Below are positions 16,832-26,472 of a stretch of 64,000 nt of DNA, piece after piece. Positions within the stretch are counted from its first letter, which is position 1, and each line of letters starts with the position of its first letter. The position numbers and the translations under genes are program-made. The stretch is from Leucothrix pacifica (lineage in GTDB: Bacteria; Pseudomonadota; Gammaproteobacteria; Thiotrichales; Thiotrichaceae), in contig NZ_QGKM01000015.1 of assembly GCF_003172875.1 (NCBI RefSeq), positions 62,001 to 126,000 of the forward strand, read 5' to 3'. The notes under the pieces were generated by a model. The model ran no database searches. It was not told where the DNA came from and saw nothing but the letters and a program-made list of their open reading frames with translations.

Positions 16832-17362
16832 ATGACTGATCTATACATTACCTATGGCCTGCGCGAATCCATGTGGGTTAATAAACTGGTCTCTTTATTG
16901 GATGCTGAGGGCTACACAGTCTTTTGGGAGCACGCTGTAGCTCCGGGTGCTGATGTACGTTCTGAAGAGAGTATTCAGGCGCTCACCGATGCTAAATGTG
17001 TGCTGGCTGTCTGGTCTGATACGGCGGTAGATGACTTTTGGGTTTTGTCTGACGCTGAACGAGCGCTGGAGCAAAAAAAGTTGATCTCATTGGTTGCAAA
17101 GTCCGCGGTGATTCCAAGAGCCTTCAGGCAGATTGAAACGATCTTCACTCAGCATTGGGATGTTAAGACGAAAGAAGAAAAGGTGTTTACCAGGTTGCTG
17201 GAGAGTATTGCGGCTTTCACCGAATCTAGTCAGCCACGACGTTCTGACAGAGAGCAAGAAAGAATAGCGCGCCAGCAACGAATGAAGGCGGAGAGTGAGC
17301 GTCGTCGTCAGCAGGTATTGCAGAGAGAAGTAAGAGCGCAGCAGCGCCGAACTACGGTATAG
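16832..17362 (+). CDS. Stand-alone TIR-domain protein with basic coiled tail
   Basis: The 176-residue protein has an N-terminal TIR domain (about 1-130): strand A DLYITYGLRE, the BB-loop region WEHAVAPGADV, strand C CVLAVWSD and the helix WVLSDAERALEQKKLISLVA. Bacterial TIR domains often cleave NAD or make NAD-derived signals in antiphage defence. In an ungapped alignment with W-V-x-x-E families, the catalytic glutamate position is Asp74; Glu76 lies two residues later. Residues 133-176 are a basic, Arg/Gln-rich helix likely to form a coiled coil or bind nucleic acid. No partner gene is adjacent. Enzymatic activity is therefore uncertain. Confidence 0.75.
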   Translation: MTDLYITYGLRESMWVNKLVSLLDAEGYTVFWEHAVAPGADVRSEESIQALTDAKCVLAVWSDTAVDDFWVLSDAERALEQKKLISLVAKSAVIPRAFRQIETIFTQHWDVKTKEEKVFTRLLESIAAFTESSQPRRSDREQERIARQQRMKAESERRRQQVLQREVRAQQRRTTV

Positions 17363-17483
17363 AGTTATCCACTGCAGCTGTGGATATAGTTGTTAGTAGT
17401 GCTGCAAAATGCACTCTGGCCCTAGTGATTATGGGGCTCTAAGCGAATTGATTAATTTTTGATCTATGTGGTTTGGAAAGTCC

Positions 17484-17515
17484 ATGCGTTGCCCCCAATG
17501 TCAGAGGCAACGCAT
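17484..17515 (-). terminator. Hairpin downstream of glgP
   Basis: ATGCGTTGCC and GGCAACGCAT are a perfect 10-bp inverted repeat 12 bases after the glgP stop. There is no strong T tract. It also lies at the convergent end of the TIR gene and may stop transcription from both sides or stabilise the mRNA end. Confidence 0.6.
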
Positions 17516-17526
17516 AGCGATAAGTC

Positions 17527-20019
17527 TTAACCGCTTACCGTTTCAAGTTTCCAGATATCGTTGTTGTACTCTTCCATCGTACGGTCAGTCGAGAAGAAAC
17601 CACTCTTTGCCGTATTGAGAATACTCATGGTTTGCCACTTTTCCTGATCCTGCCAGACGGCAGACACTTGCTGCTGCATATCAACATAACTGCGGAAGTC
17701 AGCCAGCGTCATCCAAGGGTCATGTGGGTTCATCAACGTATTCATAATGTTGTCGAATATACCCGGCTCGTTAGAGTTGAAGTGACCCGAACGAAGCAGG
17801 TTAAGCACGTCACGCAAGTCTTCATCGTGATTGATGTAATCAGATGGATTGTAGTGGGGTTTCAGCTCTTCAACTTCATTTTCGCGTAAACCGAATAAGA
17901 AGAAGTTATCTTCGCCGACCGCATCCATAATTTCGATGTTAGCGCCATCATAAGTACCGATGGTCAGCGCACCGTTCATCATGAACTTCATGTTACCAGT
18001 ACCAGAAGCTTCTTTGCCCGCGGTAGAGATCTGCTCTGATAAATCGGCCCCTGGCGCAATGATCTCCATAGACGACACATTGTAGTTGGGTAGGAATGCC
18101 AACTTAAGCTTGTCAGAAACTTCAGCATCGCTATTAACGACTTCAGCAACACTGTTGATCAGCTTGATGATGTCTTTAGCCAGTAGGTAACCTGGCGCAG
18201 CTTTACCACCAATCAGCACGCAACGAGGACTCCAGTCCTTGGTGTTGCCTTTTTTGATTTGGTTGTATAGGTGAATCACGTGTAGCACGTTTAATAGCTG
18301 ACGCTTGTATTCGTGAATACGTTTTACCTGTACGTCAAACATCGCATCCGTGTTGAAATCAACGTCACACTTTTCTTTTACAAGCTTAGCCAGACGCATT
18401 TTATTGGCTTGCTTGACGGCCTTCCAGTTGTTGCGGAACTCTGTTTGTTTAAGGTCAGCAAATGGCGTCAGCTTGTCGATCTGTGATAAGTCCTTAATCC
18501 ATTCATCGCCAATCTTGCTACTGATCAGTTCTGTCATCATAGGGTTCGCATGTGCAACCCAACGACGTGGTGTGACACCATTGGTTTTATTGTTAAATTT
18601 CTCAGGCCATAGTTCGTAGAAATCGTGGAATAAGCCTTTCTTCAGTAGCTCAGAGTGAAGCGCTGCCACACCATTGATTGAGAAGCTACCAGCGATGGCC
18701 AGATGCGCCATGCGCACATGTTTCACCGGACCTTCTTCAATAATTGACATGCGGGATTGGCGATCGGTGTCACCAGGCCAACGCTGAGAAACAACTCTCA
18801 GGAAGCGGCTGTTGATTTCATAAATGATATCAAGTAAGCGAGGTAGCAGTTCTTCGAAGAGTTTTACCGGCCACTTTTCCAGCGCTTCTGGCAGCAGAGT
18901 ATGGTTGGTGTACGCCAGCGATTCGGTAACGATTCTCCATGCAGTATTCCAGCCCATTTTCTTCTCATCCATTAGAATACGCATCAACTCAGCCACCGCG
19001 ATGGTTGGATGAGTGTCATTCATTTGGAAGACATTCTCTGCAGAGAATCTTGAGTAGTCAGGCGCACCGTCAAAACGTTTTTCCCATTGGCGGATAACAT
19101 CCTGAATACTGGCGGATGCAAGGAAGTACTGTTGCTTTAAGCGCAACTCTTTTCCATTCTCAGTCGTGTCGTTTGGGTACAGTACCATTGAGATATTTTC
19201 TGCACTGTTTTTAGCGCCGACTGACTCGGTGTAACTACCGGAATTAAACTCATCGAGATTAAACTCGTCAGTGGCTGTTGAGTGCCACAAGCGCAGTGTA
19301 TTAACAGTGTTGTTGTGATAACCCGTCACTGGCATATCATAAGGAATGGCAATGACGTCATTAGTTTCAACCCATTGTGCAACGAGCTGACCCTGGTCAT
19401 TTTTGCGGTACTCAGTGTGACCACCAAATTTGATGCGTTGTGAGTATTCCGGGCGCTCGATTTCCCACGGTTGGCCATCACGTAGCCAGTGATCCGGCTC
19501 CTCGTCTTGGTAACCATTGATGATTTCCTGACGGAACATGCCGTACTGGTAGCGAATACCATAGCCGGTGACCGGTAGTTGCAGAGTGGCGCAACTATCC
19601 AGGAAACACGCCGCTAAGCGACCCAGTCCACCATTACCTAGACCTGCATCAGCTTCTGCTTCGATGACGTCTTCTAAGTGGAAAGACATTGATTCCAGCG
19701 CTGCACGCGTATCTGGTTCTATGTCGAGGTTTAGTAGGTGGTTACCCAGTGCACGGCCAATCAGGAACTCCAGCGACATGTAGTTTGCACGTCGGACTCC
19801 CGGCATTTTTTGAGCCAGGCTGGTGTTACGCCAGTCTGCCATAATACGATCACGTAATGTCAGGCTGAGTGCGTTGTAAGCGTAGGTTGGCGTTGTGCCG
19901 GTACTACGACCTAAAAAGTATGTGAGGTAATGATTAAAGCTAGCTTCTAGTGCCGTTTTGTCAACAGATAAACGCTCCATGCGCGGTCTATACTGTTTAT
20001 CTTCGTCTGTGTGGCCCAT
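17527..20019 (-). CDS. glgP: Glycogen/maltodextrin phosphorylase
   Basis: The 830-residue protein has the full length of GlgP/MalP enzymes, which release glucose-1-phosphate from the ends of alpha-1,4-glucans. The pyridoxal-phosphate site is seen in EASGTGNMKFMMNGALTIGT near residue 670. The N-terminal GLGNGGLGRLAACFLDS and the segment VFQMNDTHPTIAVAELMR are typical. It is the last gene of the minus-strand glycogen operon, 39 bases after glgA, so synthesis and breakdown are cotranscribed. It could prefer maltodextrin or glycogen; the operon favours glycogen. Confidence 0.95.
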   Translation of the reverse strand: MGHTDEDKQYRPRMERLSVDKTALEASFNHYLTYFLGRSTGTTPTYAYNALSLTLRDRIMADWRNTSLAQKMPGVRRANYMSLEFLIGRALGNHLLNLDIEPDTRAALESMSFHLEDVIEAEADAGLGNGGLGRLAACFLDSCATLQLPVTGYGIRYQYGMFRQEIINGYQDEEPDHWLRDGQPWEIERPEYSQRIKFGGHTEYRKNDQGQLVAQWVETNDVIAIPYDMPVTGYHNNTVNTLRLWHSTATDEFNLDEFNSGSYTESVGAKNSAENISMVLYPNDTTENGKELRLKQQYFLASASIQDVIRQWEKRFDGAPDYSRFSAENVFQMNDTHPTIAVAELMRILMDEKKMGWNTAWRIVTESLAYTNHTLLPEALEKWPVKLFEELLPRLLDIIYEINSRFLRVVSQRWPGDTDRQSRMSIIEEGPVKHVRMAHLAIAGSFSINGVAALHSELLKKGLFHDFYELWPEKFNNKTNGVTPRRWVAHANPMMTELISSKIGDEWIKDLSQIDKLTPFADLKQTEFRNNWKAVKQANKMRLAKLVKEKCDVDFNTDAMFDVQVKRIHEYKRQLLNVLHVIHLYNQIKKGNTKDWSPRCVLIGGKAAPGYLLAKDIIKLINSVAEVVNSDAEVSDKLKLAFLPNYNVSSMEIIAPGADLSEQISTAGKEASGTGNMKFMMNGALTIGTYDGANIEIMDAVGEDNFFLFGLRENEVEELKPHYNPSDYINHDEDLRDVLNLLRSGHFNSNEPGIFDNIMNTLMNPHDPWMTLADFRSYVDMQQQVSAVWQDQEKWQTMSILNTAKSGFFSTDRTMEEYNNDIWKLETVSG

Positions 20020-20058
20020 TGATTAAAAATTCCTTTGAATCTATGTTTTAGTGTGTTG

Positions 20059-21513
20059 TTAGTGATAGAGGGATAAATATTGTGAGGCACTGTTGTGCCA
20101 TCCGAAATCCTTTCGCATTCCGGTTTGTTGTAATCTTTCCCAGAGTGGTTTGTCTTGATAAAGATGAAGCATGTGCTGCATCGTAGCAATAAACGCATTG
20201 GTGTCTGCTGAATACATCACGAAGCCATTAGCGGTGCCATCTTCGATCGTTTCATCCGTGACATTGACAACAGTGTCGGCTAAGCCGCCAGTGAAGTTAA
20301 CCACGGGTAAGGTACCGTAGTGCAAGCTGTACATCTGGTTAAGTCCGCACGGTTCAAAACGGGATGGCATGAGGAAAACATCACTGCCTGCCTCTACCAT
20401 GTGTGCGGTTTCTTCTGAATACCCGAGGTAGCAGAAAACACGCGTTGGGTAGCGGTCACGCAATTTCTGTATGACTTGCTCGTAGTATGGATTGCCTGAT
20501 CCCATAAGCATGAAGTTGGCATCACTCTGATTGATCAACGTAGGGATAGCCTGTGTGATTAAATCCACACCTTTTTGCTCGACCAGACGGGTCACCATTC
20601 CCATTAACGGCGCTTCCATCATGGCGTCGGTGACGTGATCAACATGCTTTGCAAGTAGGGCGCGTTTGTTATCGCTCTTGCCCGGTTGAACCTGATCTGC
20701 CGAGTAATGATGCGGTAGATAAGGATCTGTCTGTGGATTCCAGACATCGTCATCAATGCCGTTGAGAATTCCGGTCAGCTTGTATTGGCGGGCAGATAAA
20801 ATACCCTCCATACCATGCCCAAACTCGGCACTACAAATCTCTTTGGCATAAGTGGGACTGACGGTGGTGATGGCATCAGAGTAAATAATTCCCGCCTTAA
20901 GCATGGAAAATCCACCGTAGAACTCAACACCTTCTGAAGACCACCACACATTCGGTAGTCTCATTTCATGAAACTGTTGTTCTGAAAAGTGACCGCCATA
21001 AGCGAGATTATGAATCGTGAAGATACGCTTAGGTGGTTCCGGATGCTCTTCCAAAAAGGCAGGAATCAAGCCGCACTGCCAGTCATTGGCATGTACGACA
21101 TCAGCTTTCCAGTCTTTAATGACATGGCCTGTCGCGATTTGTGATACGGCCCACGCAAACTGAGTAAAGCGCTCAGCATTATCAAACCAATCCTGTCCTT
21201 CCTGATTAACATATGGATTACCGGGACGGTCAAACAAAGCCTGACAATCAACCAACCAGAAAGGGGTCTTTATGGCCTTATGCTTTGCTTCAAGCAGGCG
21301 TATGGATGGTGTGAAATAGCCATAAGGCGAATCCATCCAGCCGAGGATTTTAATCTCATCACACGAAGCCAATACATCACGGTAGGCCGGCATAATGATT
21401 TTTACATCTTCTCCGGCCTCCTGAAGTGCATGTGGCAGGCTGTAGGCGACATCACCTAAGCCGCCGGTTTTGACAACAGGCCAGACTTCACTACTGGCAA
21501 ACAATATGTTCAT
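20059..21513 (-). CDS. glgA: Glycogen synthase (ADP-glucose type)
   Basis: The 484-residue GT5 glycosyltransferase extends alpha-1,4-glucan with ADP-glucose. KTGGL, the ADP-glucose site, lies at residues 16-20 in the N-terminal lobe. The C-terminal lobe carries PSRFEPCGLNQMYSLHYGT, with the retaining glutamate. Its ATG overlaps the glgB stop by four bases, indicating coupling. Length equals that of enterobacterial GlgA. Confidence 0.95.
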   Translation of the reverse strand: MNILFASSEVWPVVKTGGLGDVAYSLPHALQEAGEDVKIIMPAYRDVLASCDEIKILGWMDSPYGYFTPSIRLLEAKHKAIKTPFWLVDCQALFDRPGNPYVNQEGQDWFDNAERFTQFAWAVSQIATGHVIKDWKADVVHANDWQCGLIPAFLEEHPEPPKRIFTIHNLAYGGHFSEQQFHEMRLPNVWWSSEGVEFYGGFSMLKAGIIYSDAITTVSPTYAKEICSAEFGHGMEGILSARQYKLTGILNGIDDDVWNPQTDPYLPHHYSADQVQPGKSDNKRALLAKHVDHVTDAMMEAPLMGMVTRLVEQKGVDLITQAIPTLINQSDANFMLMGSGNPYYEQVIQKLRDRYPTRVFCYLGYSEETAHMVEAGSDVFLMPSRFEPCGLNQMYSLHYGTLPVVNFTGGLADTVVNVTDETIEDGTANGFVMYSADTNAFIATMQHMLHLYQDKPLWERLQQTGMRKDFGWHNSASQYLSLYH

Positions 21514-23675
21514 TTAACCACCTTTAAGAACAGTGCGCCAAGTGGCGGCAGAGTTAATGCAATGGACTGCTCAAAGCCCATCCATGCTGTGTCTTCTGAC
21601 TCTATCAGGCCGCTGTTGCCACAGTTACTACCGCTGTAGTAAGACGAGTCTGTGTTCAGAATCTCTTGATACTCACTGGCATCGGGTACGCCGATACGAT
21701 AGTTTTCGCGAGGCACCGGTGTGAAGTTAAACAAGCAGATAATGTAATTGCCTTCTTCATCCTGACGGATCAGGGAAAGGGTTGACTGATCCGAGTCGTT
21801 ACAATCAATCCAGCGGAAACCATCGTGTGAGAAATCAAGCTCATGCAGCGCTGTTTCTTCGCAGTAGAGTTTGTTCAAATCGGCTACTAAACGAGACACG
21901 CCTTGGCGGTCTTCTTCCTGCGCAGCATGCCAATTTAGCTGGCCCAGCTCGTTCCATTCTTCAGGCTGTGAGATTTCACCACCCATAAACATGAGTTTCT
22001 TACCAGGATGTGCATACTGCCAGGCGTAAAACAGGCGCTGGTTCGCCAGTTTTTGCCAGCGGTCACCAGGCATTTTATCAAACAGGCTGTACTTACCATG
22101 CACTACCTCATCATGAGACAGCGGCAGTACAAAGTTTTCACTGTAAGCATACACTTGGCTAAAGGTCAGCTTGTTGTGGTGATACTTGCGGTGAACCGGA
22201 TCATTCTCGATGTAGTCAAGATTGTCATTCATCCAGCCCATATTCCACTTCATAGTGAAACCGAGCCCACCGAGTTCGATAGGACGGGATACCATCGGCC
22301 ATGAGGTAGACTCCTCAGCCATAGTCAGTGCGCCGGGTGCTTCCTGATGCACAATGCGGTTCATTTCCTGAAGGAAGGCTACCGCCTCAAGGTTTTCACG
22401 CCCGCCAAACTCATTCGGCAGCCATTCACCGTGATCACGGTCATAGTCCAGATACAGCATCGAAGCAACCGCATCTACCCGTAAGCCATCGATATGGAAT
22501 TCTTGTAGCCAGTACAGTGCATTTGCCAATAAGAAGTTACGAACTTCATTGAGTCCGTAGTTGAAAATCAGGGTGCCCCATTCTTTGTGTTCACCTTTGC
22601 GGGTGTCAGCATGTTCATAGAGTGCATCGCCATTGAAGCGTGCCAGCGCAAAGCTATCTTTCGGGAAGTGAGCAGGCACCCAGTCGATAAACACACCAAG
22701 GCCATTTTGGTGACAACGATCGATAAAGGTACGGAACTGATCCGGTGATCCTAAACGTGACGTTGGCGCGTAAAAACCAGTAACCTGATAACCCCAGGAT
22801 TGATCCAGCGGATGCTCTGTGATGGGCATTAGCTCGATATGCGTATAGCCCATTTCTTTAACATAAGGAATCAGGCGATCGGCTAACTCTTCCCAGTTAT
22901 AAAATTCTTCCGGGGCAGGGCGTTGCCATGAACCCGCATGCACTTCATAAATACTGATTGGCTTATGCTGCCAGTCAAAGTTAGCACGTTGCTCCATCCA
23001 CTCCTGATCCTGCCAGCGATAGGTGTCATCAGCAACGATGCGCGAGGTGGTATCAGGGCGCAGTGCCATTTCACGGGCATACGGGTCGGTCTTAATGAGG
23101 AGTTGACCATCTTTGGACAGCAACTCATATTTGTAGTGCTCACCGGGATTGAGGCCGGGGATGAATATTTCCCACAAACCTGAACCGCCCAAGGCACGCA
23201 TAGGATGGCAACGTCCGTCCCAGCGATTAAAGTTACCGACTAAGCTGGCGCGCTTAAGCGACGGAGCCCACAGTACAAACAGGCAACCTTCAACACCATC
23301 AATCGTTTTTAGATGAGCACCCATAAAACGGTACGCATGGTTGTGCTTGCCTTCGCTAAACAGGTGAATATCTAACTCATCAGTCTGCGGTAAAAAGGAG
23401 TAGGGTGAGTACTGCTCATGCCACTCTGAAGTGTGCTTGTCCAACCATTTCAGTTGGTAATGACTGCCTACTTCAAATGATTCATCCAGTGCTACTTCAA
23501 AAAAGTCAGTCCCTTCAAGACGCTTCATAGGCGTGTCTTGATTAAACATTACTTCTTCAGCGTTGGGCATAAACTCACGAACTAACGGTAATCCTTTGGC
23601 ATTTTTCTGATAACCCAGTACCAAAAACGGGTCGTGTAAAATACCTTCCTGCAATGCTTTCATGGTCATATTCAC
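21510..23675 (-). CDS. glgB: 1,4-alpha-glucan branching enzyme
   Basis: The 721-residue GH13 enzyme introduces alpha-1,6 branches in glycogen. It has N-terminal CBM48-type modules (about 15-215, with YKYELLS and KTDPYA), the TIM barrel with GLRVDAVASMLYLDY (nucleophile Asp) and MAEEST (acid/base Glu), and LPLSHDEVVHGK. The 721-residue length fits the long enterobacterial class with two N-terminal domains. It overlaps malQ by four bases upstream and glgA by four downstream. Confidence 0.95.
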   Translation of the reverse strand: MNMTMKALQEGILHDPFLVLGYQKNAKGLPLVREFMPNAEEVMFNQDTPMKRLEGTDFFEVALDESFEVGSHYQLKWLDKHTSEWHEQYSPYSFLPQTDELDIHLFSEGKHNHAYRFMGAHLKTIDGVEGCLFVLWAPSLKRASLVGNFNRWDGRCHPMRALGGSGLWEIFIPGLNPGEHYKYELLSKDGQLLIKTDPYAREMALRPDTTSRIVADDTYRWQDQEWMEQRANFDWQHKPISIYEVHAGSWQRPAPEEFYNWEELADRLIPYVKEMGYTHIELMPITEHPLDQSWGYQVTGFYAPTSRLGSPDQFRTFIDRCHQNGLGVFIDWVPAHFPKDSFALARFNGDALYEHADTRKGEHKEWGTLIFNYGLNEVRNFLLANALYWLQEFHIDGLRVDAVASMLYLDYDRDHGEWLPNEFGGRENLEAVAFLQEMNRIVHQEAPGALTMAEESTSWPMVSRPIELGGLGFTMKWNMGWMNDNLDYIENDPVHRKYHHNKLTFSQVYAYSENFVLPLSHDEVVHGKYSLFDKMPGDRWQKLANQRLFYAWQYAHPGKKLMFMGGEISQPEEWNELGQLNWHAAQEEDRQGVSRLVADLNKLYCEETALHELDFSHDGFRWIDCNDSDQSTLSLIRQDEEGNYIICLFNFTPVPRENYRIGVPDASEYQEILNTDSSYYSGSNCGNSGLIESEDTAWMGFEQSIALTLPPLGALFLKVVK

Positions 23676-25036
23676 TGATCGATCTCCTTCCGATGGTGTT
23701 GGGTCACTGTGCGCGCGATCTCACTGGGTAGTGAGTCTGGTATATCTTGCCACTGAAAGCGCCAGAGCCAATTATTATCAACTGTACCAGGTGTATTCAT
23801 ACGGGCCGAACTGTCGAGTTTCAAAAAATCCTGAAGTGGAATGATGGCAAGGTTGCCTTTGGTTGCGAATGTTTCATCTATCATCGCGCTGCAAATGTCA
23901 TCCGTTTTTTCTTGTTTCAAACGTTCCCATACGAAATCTTGTTCGCTGGTTTCCAATGTAGTGTACCAGCCTAACGTGGTGTCATTGTCGTGGGTCCCGG
24001 TGTAGACCACGCGATTACTCACAATGTTCTCGGGTTTATGAGGGTTGTCCTCAAACCCATCGAACGAAAACTGCAGAACGGACATGCCGGGCAACTCAAA
24101 TTGATCGCGCAGAGCAATGACTTCCGGAGTGATTAGTCCTAAGTCTTCTGCCACGATCGGCACATCACCTAAGCGTGCTTTGAGTGCGGCCAGTAAGTCT
24201 TCACCGGGTACTTCTTCCCAGTAGCCGTCAATGGCGGTCGGGCATTTTGCGTCGATCATCCAGGTCGCCTGAAGGCCTCGGAAGTGATCGATACGTACAA
24301 TATCAAACAAACGGTAGTGGTGCTCCATGCGCTGCATCCACCATTCAAAGCCGGTTGTTGCCAAATGCTTCCAGTCGTAATGTGGGTTGCCCCAGCGTTG
24401 TCCTGTTTCTGAGAAATAGTCTGGTGGAACACCGGCTACCAGCGCTGGCTGCCCATGTTCATCTAGTAAGAAGCATTCCCGGTGTGCCCATACATCGGCA
24501 CTGTCATGAGCGACAAAAATCGGCATATCACCGAATAAGTAAATACCCCGATCCGTAGCGGCTTGTTTTACTTGTTGCCAGCGTTTATCGAGCTGAAATT
24601 GTTGCCAGGTGATTGCCTGAATCTCATCGGCTGAGTCAGCGTGTAATTGATGAATTGCAGCCTCGTCGCGGTCTTTGTATTGCTGAGGCCAGTCATACCA
24701 AGGGAGTTGTTGGTATTTCTCTCTTAAAATGCAGTAATCCGCATAGTCTGTTAGCCAGAAGCGTTGTTGCTCGCACCAGCTTTTGTAATCTTCGTTATCC
24801 GGATTAATGTCACTGTCATCATCAAGCAACGCAGGATTCATCGCAAACGCGGAGTTACATAAATAGGGTGAGAAGCTATGTTGTGGAACCCCTAAAGGTA
24901 AAACCTGCCAGACACTGAGGTCAGCGCTTTTCATGAAATCAAGCCAATGGATCGCTTGTTCATCAATTTTGCCTGATGGCAAAGAGGTCGGATGGAGCAA
25001 TACGCCAGCACGGCGTTGCTTTAATGGGTTATTCAA
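23672..25036 (-). CDS. malQ: 4-alpha-glucanotransferase (amylomaltase)
   Basis: The 454-residue GH77 enzyme transfers alpha-1,4-glucan segments between chains. The N-terminal GVLLHPTSLPSG is a hallmark. The nucleophile lies in VRIDHFRGL, the acid/base in VAEDLG and a third acidic residue in GTHDNDT. It is shorter than the roughly 500-residue plant DPE1-type enzymes and lacks the large N-terminal extension of E. coli MalQ. In this operon it probably recycles short maltodextrins left by phosphorylase. It overlaps glgB by four bases. Confidence 0.92.
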   Translation of the reverse strand: MNNPLKQRRAGVLLHPTSLPSGKIDEQAIHWLDFMKSADLSVWQVLPLGVPQHSFSPYLCNSAFAMNPALLDDDSDINPDNEDYKSWCEQQRFWLTDYADYCILREKYQQLPWYDWPQQYKDRDEAAIHQLHADSADEIQAITWQQFQLDKRWQQVKQAATDRGIYLFGDMPIFVAHDSADVWAHRECFLLDEHGQPALVAGVPPDYFSETGQRWGNPHYDWKHLATTGFEWWMQRMEHHYRLFDIVRIDHFRGLQATWMIDAKCPTAIDGYWEEVPGEDLLAALKARLGDVPIVAEDLGLITPEVIALRDQFELPGMSVLQFSFDGFEDNPHKPENIVSNRVVYTGTHDNDTTLGWYTTLETSEQDFVWERLKQEKTDDICSAMIDETFATKGNLAIIPLQDFLKLDSSARMNTPGTVDNNWLWRFQWQDIPDSLPSEIARTVTQHHRKEIDQ

Positions 25037-25123
25037 TCAGGTGACTCCGCTATGTATGACGGCAGCATATTTACAGTATCTGCCATCACTAATACTCATT
25101 TACTTAATCATTGAAAAGAGTGC

Positions 25124-26455
25124 TTACGCCTTCTCTCTCCAACGCGTTGAACCATCCATTGGAAATGAATATTGCCCCAACATTTCTGGTGTGACTAATA
25201 CAATACCCTCGGGTGAAACGTGGAATCGTTCTCTATCAGCTTCAATATCTTCACCGATAACTGTGCCTTCAGGAATCTCTGTTTCCTTGTCAATAATTGC
25301 ACGGGTAATCCGACAGTTTGGTCCAATGCGGACTTTAGGCAGAATCACGCAGTCTTTGATAGTACTGTGACTCTCAATGATGGTATTAAATGAAATAACT
25401 GATCGTTTTACCTTCGCACCAGAGATTATACAGCCTGCAGAGATTAAAGAATCAATTGCTTCGCCGCGACGACCTTCTTCATCAAAAACAAATTTAGCGG
25501 GTGGGTTTTGTGTTTGATAGGTCCAGATTGTCCACGCCCTGTTGTAGAGATTGAGTTCGGGCTCGACATCGCATAGCTCCATATTGGCTTGCCAGTAAGA
25601 TTGTAAGGTTCCTACATCTCGCCAGTAAGCCGGTAAACCTGTTTTATCGTCACGGAAGGCGTAAGCCATTGCAACCGAGTCTTCAATTCTGGCCGGAATG
25701 ATGTCTTTACCAAAGTCATGGGAAGATTCAGGCTTGGCAGCATCCTCGGATAAGGTTTCATACAAGAATCGAGTTGAGAATACGTAGATACCCATGGAAG
25801 CCAGTGATGTCCCGGGCTTGCCTGGTATTGATTCAGGCTCTGCCGGCTTTTCATCAAAACGGGTAATGCGCATGTCATCGTTGACTGCTAAGACACCAAA
25901 ACCCGTGGCTTCCTCTGTCGGCACTTCGATCGCACCTACCGTGAAGTCTGCACCGGACTGAACATGTTGCACCAGCATTTTGGCATAATCCATCGTGTAG
26001 ATGTGATCACCACCCAATACGATCACATACTCCGTATTGTGACGCTGCATAATGTCCATGTTTTGGAACAAAGCATCAGCAGTACCTTTGTACCACGCTT
26101 TTTCGCTCGTGCGTTGCTGTGCTGGCAGAAGCTCGACAAACTCGCCGATTTCTGCACGCATAAAGCCCCAGCCGCGCTGTATATGACGCAGCAGAGAGTG
26201 GGATTTATATTGTGTTAGTACACCTATTTTGCGTAGTCCTGAGTTAACGCAGTTGGATAATGCAAAGTCGATAATTCGGTATTTTCCACCAAAGGGCACG
26301 GCGGGTTTAGCTCGCCATTTGGTTAAATCCTTTAACCTTGATCCCTCGCCACCAGCCAGTATTAATACCAGTGTGTTGCGAGTCAATTCTGTGATCATGT
26401 TAGGTTCAACATAATACTTATGTAAATCATCATCACCCTTAGGTGTTTGTGCCAT
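25124..26455 (-). CDS. glgC: Glucose-1-phosphate adenylyltransferase
   Basis: GlgC makes ADP-glucose, the committed step of glycogen synthesis. The pyrophosphorylase motif LAGGEGSRLKDLT is near the N terminus, followed by KPAVPFGGKYRIIDF and VLGGDHIYTMDY. A left-handed beta-helix tail (VKRSVISFNTIIES) completes the 443-residue protein. I place the start at the ATG at 26453-26455 (minus strand), which a GAGGG precedes; a longer frame upstream would run into glk. This start leaves 17 bases after the glk stop. The enzyme is normally activated by sugar phosphates, which links it to pgi and glk here. Confidence 0.94.
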   Translation of the reverse strand: MAQTPKGDDDLHKYYVEPNMITELTRNTLVLILAGGEGSRLKDLTKWRAKPAVPFGGKYRIIDFALSNCVNSGLRKIGVLTQYKSHSLLRHIQRGWGFMRAEIGEFVELLPAQQRTSEKAWYKGTADALFQNMDIMQRHNTEYVIVLGGDHIYTMDYAKMLVQHVQSGADFTVGAIEVPTEEATGFGVLAVNDDMRITRFDEKPAEPESIPGKPGTSLASMGIYVFSTRFLYETLSEDAAKPESSHDFGKDIIPARIEDSVAMAYAFRDDKTGLPAYWRDVGTLQSYWQANMELCDVEPELNLYNRAWTIWTYQTQNPPAKFVFDEEGRRGEAIDSLISAGCIISGAKVKRSVISFNTIIESHSTIKDCVILPKVRIGPNCRITRAIIDKETEIPEGTVIGEDIEADRERFHVSPEGIVLVTPEMLGQYSFPMDGSTRWREKA

Positions 26456-26472
26456 AGCAGGTTCCCTCGATG

